A DNA stretch of 45,579 bases from Mesotaenium endlicherianum. Taxonomy: Eukaryota > Streptophyta > Zygnematophyceae > Zygnematales > Mesotaeniaceae. This document shows positions 23,001 through 33,121 of this stretch, piece by piece (within the stretch, counting starts at the first letter, position 1; each line of letters opens with the position of its first letter). The position numbers were made by a program, and so were the translations under genes. A model generated the notes under the pieces. The model did no database searches. It saw only the letters and a list, made by a program, of their open reading frames with translations, and was not told the DNA's origin. The stretch lies in contig WELA01009927.1 in assembly GCA_009602735.1 (NCBI GenBank), positions 35,048-80,626 of the forward strand, read 5' to 3'.

Positions 23001-26000
23001 CCCGTGGCAGCCTTGAGCTCCAGCATGCTGGCGTGCGACACGAGCTCGGCCGCCAACCGCGCGCCCTCGGCTGCGAGCGCCGCGCCCACCGGCGTGCCGT
23101 TGGCCATGCTGGCCTTGAGCTCCTTGGCGTGCACGGCCGTCTGCTTCGCCAGCTTGGCCGCGCCGCGGGAGGCCGCGGCCTCTGGCGACGACGACGCCGA
23201 CGAGCCCCCTCCCTCGGCCGCGTCGAGCCGCGTCGACAGAAACTTGACGTGGTGCGCAGTGTGCTTGGCCAGGCTGGCGGCGCCGGCGGCCACTGATGCG
23301 TCCACGTTGAATTTAGCAGCAGCCATGGCCTGGAGCACGTTGGCGTGGCCGGCCGCCTGCGTAGCCAGCGACCCGCCCCCCGCAATGGCGACGGGGTCCA
23401 CGGCCGCAAACGACGCGCCCTTGCTCTGCAAGAGCTTGGCCACGGCGGCCGCCAGCGCCACCAGCTTGGCCACGTCCACCACCAGGGCAGCCTCGCCAGA
23501 AGCGCCGCCGGCAGCCTTCACGCCAATGATGCGTGCGTGCGCGGCGGTGCGCTCGGCAAGCGTCTTCCCGCCACCGACCGTCGCAGCGTCAATGGTGGAG
23601 GAATGGCTGCTCATGAGTTCCGCCTGCGCTGCACCAGCCGCGGCGAGGCTGGCGGCCCCCGCCGCCAGGCTCTCGCCAAACGGCAGGCCGTCCGAGGTCG
23701 TCTGCGCCAGCTCCTGTGCATGCGCTGCCGCCGCCTCCGCCAGGCTGGAGGCCCCCGTGACGAGAGCAGCATCCACGTAGTAGGACTGATTGAGGAGCAG
23801 CCGCGCGTGAGCGGCTGCCAGGCTGGCGAGCCGGATGCCGGCCGCCAGGGTGGCGCTGTCAACGGGCGCCGCCGAGGCCGACTTAGACAGGAGCTTCTGG
23901 GAGTGCGTAGCGGCCTGCTCCGCCATACTAGCGCCGACCGCGATGAGGTCAACCGGCACGCCCAGCGACTGCTGCAGCAGCTTCGCATGCGCGGCCGTCT
24001 GCACAGCAAAGCTGGAGCTCCCCGCCGAGGTCGCGGCGTCGACGGGCATGGCCGTGGCCGACTTCGCCGCCAGCTTCTGCGTGTTGATGGCGGCAAGCTC
24101 GGCAAGGCTCATGGCAGCGCTCACAAGAACGGCGTCAACGAGGCCGCTCGCAGGCAAGCCCCCGCCAGTAGAGGACGACGTTGAGAGGCTGTACTCTAGC
24201 GAGCCTGGCGAGCCTGTGAGCACCACGGGCTCGCCGCCGCCGCCGCTGCGCTCCTTCCCGGCGGGAGCATCGGCGGACGCATTGGGGACCTGCAGCGCGA
24301 GCAACTTGGCCAAGGCCGTGGCAAGCGTGGCCACCTTTGCCGCCGCGTTGACGACCTTAGCGTCAGGCGCGGCCTGCACGCTCGCCTTGGACGCCACCAG
24401 CTTCGCGTGCGCTGCCGCCTCCTCCGCGAGGTGCGCGCCGCCCTCCTTGGCGGCAGCGGCGCCCGCGCCGTTCATCTGCTCCAGCTGCTTTGCCTTGGAT
24501 GACGTGCGCTTGGGTCGCCCCCCTCCAGCGGCCGGGGTGAGGGGGTAGCTCTTCTGGTGCTTGCTGCGGGGGATGCTGGGCTTGCTGCGCGTCGGCTCAC
24601 CTGAGGGCGCCACCAGGGCGGCCGCGTCGGATGCCAGCTGTGCCGCGGCAGCGGCGGCTGAGGGCTCCAGCACAGCAGCGCCTGTGATATTTGCCTTCAG
24701 ATCCCGCACATACGTGGACGCCTGCCCCGCAAAGTTGGCCGCCTCCCTTTGGGCCGTGTCGCTGAAGGGGCCGCGGGGGGACATGTTCACGGCCAGCCGC
24801 TTGGCGTACGCCTCCGCCTGCTCGGGGAGCGTGGCGGCCATGGCCAGGGTGGCCTTGTCCAGCGGGAGGCCGTGGAAGACGAGCAGCTCCATGAGATAGG
24901 CGTGGGCGGCAACCTGGGCGGCGAGCGCAGCGGCATCAGCCGCCACGACGGCCTCCAGGTCGTCCTCGGTGCTGCTCTGCGCCAGCAGCTGCTTGGAGTG
25001 CGCGGCGGCGAGAACGGCGAGCGAGGCGCCCTCGACGGCCGTGGCGGGGTCCATGTGCGTGCGGGCAGGGACGCGGCCTGCAATGTTCTGCGCGTGCGAG
25101 GAGGCAAGCTCGGCCAGCGCGGACGCGCCCGCCACCGTGACCTTGCTGATCTGCAGCCCCGCGGCGACGCCCTCCTGCACGTGCTTGGCGTGCGCGGCCG
25201 CCACGGCCGCAAAGCGCGCGCTCTTGGCGGCCGTGAGCGGGTCCACCGAGCGGATGCCGTCCGCGGCGCGCTGCGCCAGAGTCTGTGCATAGCTGGCAGC
25301 CTGATCAGCCATCTTCGCCCCGCTGGCAGCCGTCGCTGCGTCCACGCCAGCAGCCGCCTCGCCATTGGCCGTGTAAGCCGCCGCAAAGGGCGTGCCCTTG
25401 GCCGCGGCGGCATCCTCACGGATGGCCTGCAGCACCAGCACCTTGGAGAGCGCGCCCGCCACAAAGGCGATGCTGGCGCCGCTTGCTGCCAGGCCTGTGT
25501 CCAGCCCCCCGGCGGCGCTGCCGCTGTCTGCTCTTGCCCTGACCGCCTGCGCGTGCGCCTCCATCTGCTCGGCCAGCCGCCCCCGCCCAGCCGCTGCCAG
25601 CGAGGCCCCGCTGCCTGCGCCCTTGGCCTTGAGGTCCCCCATGGACACGTCGAGGGAGGACAAGCGCTGCAGCCCGCCTCCCCCCCCGCCGCCGCCGCTG
25701 CCGCCACCCAAGGTAGCGGAGCCGTTGAGGGGCTGCGGCTGAGCCGCACCGCCGCCGCCACCGGCGGCAGGGTCAGGGGGGCCCCTGCCAAAGAGGCTCA
25801 TGGAGAAGGTGCGCCCAATACTGGCGGATGAGCCCTTGGAGGGCGTCATGCGCAGCGAGCTCGCGTGCACAGCGAGGTCCCCCGCCAGGTCTGCCGCTTC
25901 TGCAGCGGCGGCGGCGTCCACGGCGCTGCCCTCGCGCACTCGCGCCTGCACCAGCCGCACGTGCTCAACGGCGCGCTGCGCCAGCCGGGAGCCCGACTCC

Positions 26001-29000
26001 ACGTTCGCCTCGCTCGTGGAGGTCCCGACGGCCGCCTTGGCCGCCAGCCGCTGCGAGTGCGCCAGCGCCTGCTCCGCCAGGCTCACGCACGCCTGCGCGT
26101 CCATCTTCTCAAACCTGGCCCCCAGAATTGCCTTCAGCTGCAGCACGCTCGCCTGTGCCGCCGCCTGCACCATGAGGGCGGTCCCGTCGGCGGCGATGGC
26201 CGTGTCGACGGCGCTGCACTCTGGGCCCTGGTCCTGCAGCCACTTGGCGTGGCTGGCGGCGTGGGCGCCCAGCTTGGCTGCCTCCAGCGCCAGCGCTACA
26301 TCCGCCACCGCCCCCGACGCGGACTTAGAAGCTAGCTTGAAGGCGTGAATCGCGGCCTTCTCCGCAAGCACCGTGAGGGCCTCCACAGAGTGCGGGTCGT
26401 TGGAGAACCCGATGAGCGTGAACGAGTGGAGGTGAGCGGTGGCGAGGGCAGCCAGCCGGGCGGCCTTGGCAGCTGTCACTGCGTCGACGGAGCTCTTCTC
26501 GTCGGCTCGCGACACCACCGTCTGCGCGTGCGCAAGCGCCTGCTCCGCTAAGATCACACCGCCCGAGACGGCCTCCGAGTCCACCGTGGTGGGGCCCAGC
26601 GCCTGCGCCTGCAGGCGCCGCGCCCACGCCGCCAGCCGAGTGACCAGCTTTGAGCACTCGGCGGCCTCGGAGACAATCAGCGCCGTGCCCCTCTCCTCCT
26701 TTCCGGCGGTCCTGTGCGCCAGAGACGCCGCCTCCTCTGCCAGCTCCTCGCCTGCCAGCGGCTGGTCCCTTCCGGCAGCAGGATGCGCAATCTGCGACTC
26801 CAGCAGCCTGGCATGCGCGACCGCCTCGGCCGCCACCCGCGCCCCGCTGGCAGCCATGGCCGTGTTCGTCTTGATGCCCTTGGTGCCCTGGAGCTCCAGC
26901 ACGGTGGCGTGGGTGGCCGCCGACTCCGCAAGCCGCGTGCCACCTGTCATGACGTCGTCCGCCAGCGATCGCGACGCTGTTAGCGCCAGCAGCATCTGCT
27001 CCCACTCGGCTGCTTGCTTTGCCAGCTGGATGCTCTGTGCCACCGCGTCCTCGTCCAGCGTGTGGTCGGCGGCCGCCTGCACCTGCAGGATGCACGCGTG
27101 CGCGGTCGCCTGGACTGCAAAGGCGGCGCTGGTGGCGGCGATGCCCTCGTCGGTGTCGGCGCAGCCCACCCCAAGGCCCTGCACCTGCGTGGCCTGGGCC
27201 CCCGCCCACGCCGACAGCTTCACAGCTTCCCCCGCGAGCCCAATGTCCACCTTTCCCCCACCCGCCTGCTTGCGCGAGACTCGCTGGAAGTACTCGCCGC
27301 TGGCGCGCGCGAGCTCGAGCGCCGTCAGCAGGATGCTGGAGTCGACCTGCACGCCGTCGTCCTGCAGGCACTTGGCCTGGGCGGCGGCCAGGGCAGCCAC
27401 CTTGCTGCTGCGCACCACCATGGAGGTGTCGACAGGCGCCCCCTCCGCCACCCTGCAGATAAAGGCCTCGCCCGAGGCGGCCGACTCCTCGGCCAGCTTT
27501 GCCCCACTCGACGTTGTCGTGAAGTTGACAAACGCCGTCTGCCCCAGCACCAGCGTCACCAGCGCCGAGCTCAGGGCCGGCAGCTTCGCAGCCTCAAGGA
27601 CAAGCAAAGCGTCGCTGGGCACCCCCGCCGCGACAACAGACTCCAGCTTCTGCGCATAGGCGGCCACGCTCTTGGCAAGGTCGCCCGCGGCATTGATGGT
27701 GGTGGGGTTAAGCGCGTCGCGGCGCGAGTGCAGCAGGCGGGAGATGCTGAGCGCGAGCGTGGCAGAGCTGGCGGCCTCGCGCGCGGCTGCTGCGTCCACG
27801 GGCATGCCAATGGCCGCCTTGGCCGCCAGCTTCTGTGAGTGCACGGCCACGCGCTCCGCCAGCGTGAGCGCCGCCTCAAAGGGCGCCGCGTCCGCGCACG
27901 CGCCGCGCATGCGCAGCTGCGAGAGGTGCGCGTACGACTGGTCCGCCAGCCGCGCCGCCGAGGTCGCCTCGGGTGCCCCCAGCTGGCCCTCGTCCTGCAC
28001 CTTCGACGCGAGCATGAGCGCCTGCGCGGCCGCCTGCTCCGCCAGCGACAGGCTGGTGGTGACGCACTCGCCCGAGATGCTCGTCTCGATGAGAGCCTGC
28101 CCAAGGAGCAGCTTGGCGTGCGCGCTGGCAAGCCCCGCCAGGCTCGTCCCGGCCGCCGCCATTTTCGAGCTGGCCACGAGGCCGCCACTCGGGAGCGCCT
28201 TCAGGGCCCGCGCATAGGCCGCCGCCTGGTTGGCCAGCTCGTGCGCGCCTTCCAGAATGTCAGACTCCACGGGCCTGGCCTCATCCTGCAGGAGCTCGGC
28301 ATGAGCGGCGGCTCTCGACGCCAGCTTACCTGCGCCGGCAATGACAGCGACATCGACAGGCGCGCTCTCTGCTGCCTTGTCCGCCAGCAGTTGCTGGTGA
28401 GCGAGGGCGTCGACAGCCAGCCCCGTGCCGCGGGCGACGGCCTCAGCGCACAGGGACGTCTTGGCCTCCGCCTGGAACTGCAGCAGGTTGAAGTGGCCGG
28501 CGGTGATGGCGGCGATGCGCGCGCTCTCCTCCGCCACCTCGTCGCTCACGACGCCCTCGCGCTGCATCACGCCCTCCAGGTCCGCAACGTGGGCGGTGAT
28601 CCGAGCCGCCAGCTGCGACGCGCCCTCGGCCATGATGCGCTGCTCGTTGTCCTTGATCTGCGCGCTCAGCGCCTCCGCATGGCTGCTGGCCTCAGCCCCA
28701 AGCTTTGCAGCACCCAGGTAGGCTGCCTCGTCCAGCGGGGCGCCCTGCCCCGCCATCATGATCATGAGCTCCGCATGCGAGCCCGCCTGCTCCGCCAGGC
28801 TCTCACCCGCGCGTAGGGCCGCTTCCAGGTCCGAGGCGGTCTCCGGCCCGCCCTCGAACGCGAGCAGCTTGGCATGCGCGGCCGCCACGGCGGCCAGGCT
28901 GGCGCTGCCCTCGCTGACGGCCGGCCGCACCGGCGCGCCTGCGTCGAGCTCCTTGGAGAGCTCCTGCGAGAGGCGGGCCGCCTGCTCCGCGAGTGCCGAC

Positions 29001-32000
29001 GCCTCGGAGAGCACGGCCACTACGAAGGGGGGCCCGTGCGAGTCCAGCATCTTTGCCAGCACGGCGGCGTCGTACGCCAGCTCAGCCGCGTGCACCACCA
29101 GGGCACGGTCGGCAGTCTCGCCGGCGCCCAGGCTGATGGCGTGCTCCTCCGCCCTGTGGGCCAGGCCCTCGCTCTTGGCGGTGACGGCCTGCCCAAAGGT
29201 GGCCTCCTCCTCCGCCAGCAGCTTGGCCTGGAAGTCCGCAAGCACCGCCAGGCTCGCACCCTCAGCGCTGGTGCTGAAGTCGATGGGCAGCTCTGACGCG
29301 ACCTTGAGCGCGAGCTTCTGCGCGTGCACTGAGGTGCGGTGCGCCAAGCACATGCCGCGCGCGATCGAGCGTGCCAGATGTGTGCTGCTCTGGAGCTCCA
29401 CCAGCTTCGCGTGCGCGCTCGCCAGCGCCACCAGCGTGCTGCTGGCCAGGGTGTCCGTGTCGTCAATGGTGCCCCCCGCCTGCGCCTTGGCTGAGAGCAG
29501 CCGGGCCTGCGTACCGGCCTGCTCTGCCAGGCTCTTGTTGCCTTCAGAGAGCCCCGCCACGATAGACCCCACCTGCAGCTGCAGCACCTTGGCGTGCGAG
29601 GCTGACGAGGCTGCAAAGCTGGCGCCGCTGGCAGCCATGGCTACATCCACGGGCTCGCTCGAGACCAGCTTGACAGCCAGGACGTGGGCATGATCCCCCG
29701 CTTCGTCCGCCAATCTCGACGCACTTGTCACAATCTCCTCCTCCTCCGGGGTGCGCTCCTGCGAGTCTTTCCTCAGCAGAGATGCGTGCCTAGCAGCAAA
29801 CATCGCCAGGTGGCGTCCCTCCGAGGCCGTCTGGGCATTAACAACCACGCCCTCTCCCGCCTTCAGGAGGAGCTTGTCTGAGTGGGCCGCTGCAAGGTAC
29901 GCCAGCTTCGAGCCACTTGTCACCGCGGTGGCTTCCATCGCAGACTTGCCAGGCGCGGCCACCTTGATCCGCAGCGGCTCTGCACCCCCCGAGGCTTTCA
30001 CTCCCGGCAGAACGTGCGACTCCTCAATCTCCACGTCTCCCACGGTGGCCGCTGCCCCCGCTGCCCCCTGCTGCTCCTGCGACAGGAACGCAATCTCGGC
30101 CTCCAGGTTTGCGAGAGCCCCGCTGGCCTCTGCTGGGAATCCTGTCAGCAATCCGATCGAAGCAGCAGCAGCACCACCACCCTTCGCCTCCCGCGTCTCT
30201 GGTGCTGCGGCGACTGCACTCTCCCCATGCGCTAGGGCCTTGGAGCTTGCAATCTCCCCAAGGCTGTTTCCTGCACCCTCTCCCTCCCCCGATTTGCCTG
30301 TCAAAGCTCCACCAGCAAGCTCCACTGCCTGCACTGGCCCCTCCGCTGCAGGCGCCACAGGGTCTGCAGGACGCGCACCTGCAATGCCATCCTCTGCATC
30401 CTTCTCTGATGCTTCTTGTGAGGAGCCGAGACCAACAAGCCCCATGACGCCAGCAGACACTGCTGCAACAGCCCCAGCAGCCCCCGAGGCGAGGGCAGCG
30501 GGGACTTCCATCAAGCCAGGGAGCACCCCACCTGACACACTTTCCTTTTCCGTGGGAGGGGCCTCGTCCCCCACTGCTACTGCTGCCTTAGGCTCTGCCT
30601 GTGTGGAAGTTGGTTCATTGACAGCCACAAGGGGCTGAGGCTTGGGGGTCACTTCCGTCCCTGGGGTGGAAGTTGGGGACTTTGGAACCATGTTCAACAC
30701 CGCATGCCTACTCTTGTTTGCGCCATCTGCATCATCACTAACCGCACTAGGAGTGCCAGCATCCCTGCGCTCCACTTTCTGCGGCACCGCGGCTGTATTT
30801 GCTGCGGTAGAGGGAGCCTGTTGCTCATCGCCCGCAACAGAGCCTCCCTTCTGCTGCTTTGCTATCTGTAACTCGAGGGCAGCTATCTCGGCGTTGATTG
30901 CTGCCAGCTCTTCCTTGCTCTGCGACTTCTTCTTTCGAGCGGGCGCTGGCTGGACGGACTCCGCAACTGCACTCGCAGCTACCTGAGACCCCTGCCTTGC
31001 TGTCACTGCAGAAAACGAAGTAGACGGCTGTGAGCCTTCACTTCCTACCGCAAGGGGTGCTGCAGACTCGTCCAACAACGCTGAGGGAGCCTGCGGAAGC
31101 CCGGCACTTCCTGCTGCTGCTGCTGCTGCTGGCCCTTCCGCATGCTGAGTCTCCACGGCCGCAGTCAAGGGCGGCACAGGGGACTTCTCTGGAAGGACCT
31201 CTGCCGGTTCTTTTGGTGCAGCAATCTCACCCACCCTCTCCACCCTGGGGGACGGGACGGGAGGTGACGGGGCAGCTGGCGCTGCGACAGCTGACAGAGC
31301 TCTGTCCCCGGGATCGGTTCGAAGTGGAGCAGGTGAGCCCAACCCAAGCCCCTCGTCTTGTCTAGCCTCTGGCCTGATGTCCTGTGAAGCAGCTACCTGC
31401 ATTCCATCCCAAGAAAGGGGAAGAAGAAGAACTCAGACATCAAAAATAGGTCCAGAGAAGCTCCATCCATGGCTAAGCCCCTCGCCCCCCCCCCTTCCCC
31501 CCCGGGGCAGCTAGAAAAGGGGATGCCATAAAGATAAATTGCTCGCTTGAGACGCCTTCCTCCGTGGGACAGTGGGTCAGATAGATGAGTAGAAATTTAT
31601 GCAACTATGCCTGGAGAAGATGTCCATGTGAGCCCTGATTTGTAGCACAGGGAGTTCACAACTGCTGCTTGTCCAAATGAGACTCATCGACAATCTAGCA
31701 AAACCCTAAGTGCAAACGCACAGAAAGATGGGCTCATGACATCACATGATGATATAGAGGCTCTAGGTACACGCCATCTAGACAGTTGCAACTCGGCAAG
31801 AAGTCTGGTCAGAGCTGCCACCTGCACTGAAGGTGTCATATCAATCCACGGGAACGTTCACCCCATTCAAAAGCACTACTGGCATCATAGAGGCCCACCC
31901 TCCAAACCCTCATGATAACTAAAGGGCAAGATGTTCACTTAGAGGTGTAACGCTATATTGGAAGGCACAACATGATATAGAGAAGAAGGTCACTGGCATG

Positions 32001-33121
32001 CTGAAACGATGCACGCCATATTCTGGAATAGGAATGAGACAAACCCTTGCATCCCAACCAAGAGCAGAAAATGACAGCAAGTAGTTGCCACTGTCATATT
32101 GCTCTGTATAAAGACACTTCAACAGCTCCAATTGCGTGGCTGTTTCAAAGAACCTCATTCTTCCCACCCCGTTATTGAGGGGAACAAAATTCTTCTATCC
32201 AGAAACCCACCCCTCATTGTGTGGTGACAAACACGGTCAATACTCACCAGTAGTACATCACCTGAAGACGTCTAAACAGCTCTCTCCCAGCTAAGCGGAA
32301 CACAAGGTTTTGGCATGTAAATGAAACAAAGATGCTACTGGACTTTGTTGCAGAGTATTGCAGCCAAAGTCGATTGGGGTGGCCAGTGGAGGTCACGACA
32401 AGCTTATTGAGTAGGATGTACTATTTAGTCAAAATGACAGAGGAACACCATGCAGTCCTAGCGTGAAGCTGCCTCCCCTTGTGGCTTAATGAGCTTTATA
32501 ACGATGTGTGTTGATGCAGCAAGGTGGGCATGGCTACATTCGGCTTTGTTTCTTCACATGGTGAGGGCTATGAAGCTAGAAATCAGGCCGAAGAGTGATG
32601 ACCATCTATAAAATAACAGTCCAGAACACTAACACGACCACTATCGACTGTTACTATCTTCACTGGCACCGAGTCACTGCACTATAATACCAAGAAAGTA
32701 ACCTAAATTTGAACTTAGAGATTTACCTCATGCCCACATTGGCAGCCAGCTAACCATAAGTACCAGTAACTGTGAACAATTGTACAATCATGCGCTGCTA
32801 AGAGATTAGTTATGCATGCAACTGAACGCGCGGATTTAGATGGTCTGAAAGATACCATGACCTAGCTTTCATTCAGCTGGTTTTCTGAAGAGGTCTACAC
32901 ACCTGTTGTTGCACAGAAGGAGCATGTGTTTCCTCAATTGGTCTAGCTGCTTCACTTTCTGGACGAGCTCTCTCAGCTCCCGTTTGAGCTGGCACATTCG
33001 TCTGAGAAGGTGCTGGGACGGGTCTTGGTCGTTCCTCGTGCACAACTTTTTCAGTTGCTGTAGGCACAGGGGGTGCTCTACGTGGCGGATCATCCGCTGC
33101 TTTGCTAGCGAAGCAACCCAT
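20096..33121 (-). CDS. Giant acylated alpha-helical repeat protein, at least about 3,820 residues, unknown function
   Basis: Exon 1 is 33121-32903 (73 codons; ATG in the context GCAATGGG). The intron 32902-31397 runs from CAG|GTGTGT to a pyrimidine-rich acceptor ending GGAATGCAG|GTA, and exon 2 starts at 31396 in the same phase (0). Exon 2 is open for 11.2 kb. At 20156 it meets a strong donor (TTTCAG|GTGAGC); reading on, it would stop at 20096. So 20156 is probably the exon end, and short downstream exon(s) are unplaced (candidate acceptors about 19520-19540). The N-terminus MGCFASK fits myristoylation at Gly2 plus palmitoylation at Cys3, as in plant membrane-anchored kinases. Next come a Pro/Ala/Glu-rich disordered region, a Lys-rich coiled coil, a hydrophobic Gly/Ala segment, then about 90 Ala-rich helical repeats in six blocks split by Ser/Gly-rich linkers. 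I know no family like it. Localisation and scaffold role are inference. Confidence 0.75.
20157..25845 (-). other. Ser/Gly-rich linkers with recurring R-[TL]-x-S motifs
   Basis: Linkers between repeat blocks contain similar short motifs: GRTFSMSLF (about 25783-25818), QRLSSLDVSM (about 25635-25672), MRTSSIGLSP (about 21950-21980), SRTSSLAAAL (about 21905-21945) and GRTVSLDYSM (about 20735-20766). A weaker one is LEYSLS (about 24185-24215). The last linker (about 20157-20440) is rich in Gly-Ser-Pro repeats. R-x-x-S/T is the core of basophilic kinase sites (CDPK/SnRK type) and of 14-3-3 sites. Repeated use in otherwise unconserved linkers suggests selection. Confidence 0.55.
20440..29935 (-). 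repeat. About 90 Ala-rich helical repeats (29-35 residues) in six blocks
   Basis: By eye I count about 90 copies of a unit centred on LAxxAAxHAxxL followed by a polar loop, often ending in a small-residue turn and Val-Asp. Two flavours tend to alternate: LAEQAAAHAQKLAAKA with a long loop (GxPVD), and LAxLAAAHAKLLQ with a short loop. A structural unit may therefore be a two-helix hairpin of about 65 residues. Blocks are roughly 29935-25845, 25590-24620, 24480-24270, 24150-22060, 21850-20890 and 20650-20440. Copies are strongly diverged from each other, so the array is old. I know no named repeat family with this consensus. Confidence 0.8.
30420..30520 (-). other. Hydrophobic Gly/Ala-rich segment in the giant protein
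   Basis: About 33 uncharged residues, including ALASGAAGAVAAVSAGVMGL, are flanked by Glu- and Ser-rich sequence. Length and composition would allow a membrane-inserting helix or hairpin. It could instead be a low-complexity packing helix, since the protein is Ala-rich throughout. Confidence 0.4.
30846..30960 (-). other. Predicted coiled coil in the giant protein N-terminal region
   Basis: A basic start (ARKKKSQSKEELAAI) leads into a heptad-like stretch, INAEIAALELQIAKQQKGG. A second, shorter copy of the same style (LEAEIAFLSQEQQG) lies at about 30070-30110. Such segments usually mediate dimerisation. They are the only charged coils before the Ala-rich repeat array. Confidence 0.6.
31397..32902 (-). 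other. Intron 1 of the giant gene (1,506 bp)
   Basis: AT-richer than the flanking exons, with no convincing coding frame; the 82-residue minus frame at 31919-32167 matches nothing I know. The branch-proximal end is pyrimidine-rich (TTCTTCTTCTTCCCC). A C-rich homopolymer patch at about 31488-31506 may be error-prone in sequencing. Confidence 0.55.
32903..33121 (-). CDS. Exon 1 of the giant gene: dual-acylation N-terminus
   Basis: It encodes 73 residues starting MGCFASKAADDPPRR and ending HAPSVQQQ, rich in Pro, Glu, Arg and Ala. Gly2 with small residues after it suits N-myristoyltransferase, and Cys3 suits palmitoylation (the MGCxxSK pattern). Upstream, an in-frame ATG at 33178 exists, but the 33121 ATG has the better context and creates the acylation motif. 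If not spliced, the frame would run on to a stop at 32873, giving a 93-residue protein. Matching phase at the exon 2 acceptor and the similar Pro/Ala/Glu composition favour the spliced model. Confidence 0.6.

Noticed and set aside
22473-23780. 435-codon plus-strand frame (with others at 22241-23296, 24749-25831, 26439-27659, 29751-30638)
   Set aside because: Antisense shadows of the giant exon. Their Ala/Ser/Arg-rich translations mirror its codon bias and lack domains; the minus strand alone carries the ordered helix repeats.
31397-31402. ATG at 31402 as the start of the giant protein
   Set aside because: It lies within a pyrimidine-rich splice acceptor (GGAATGCAG). An upstream exon with a better start joins in phase.
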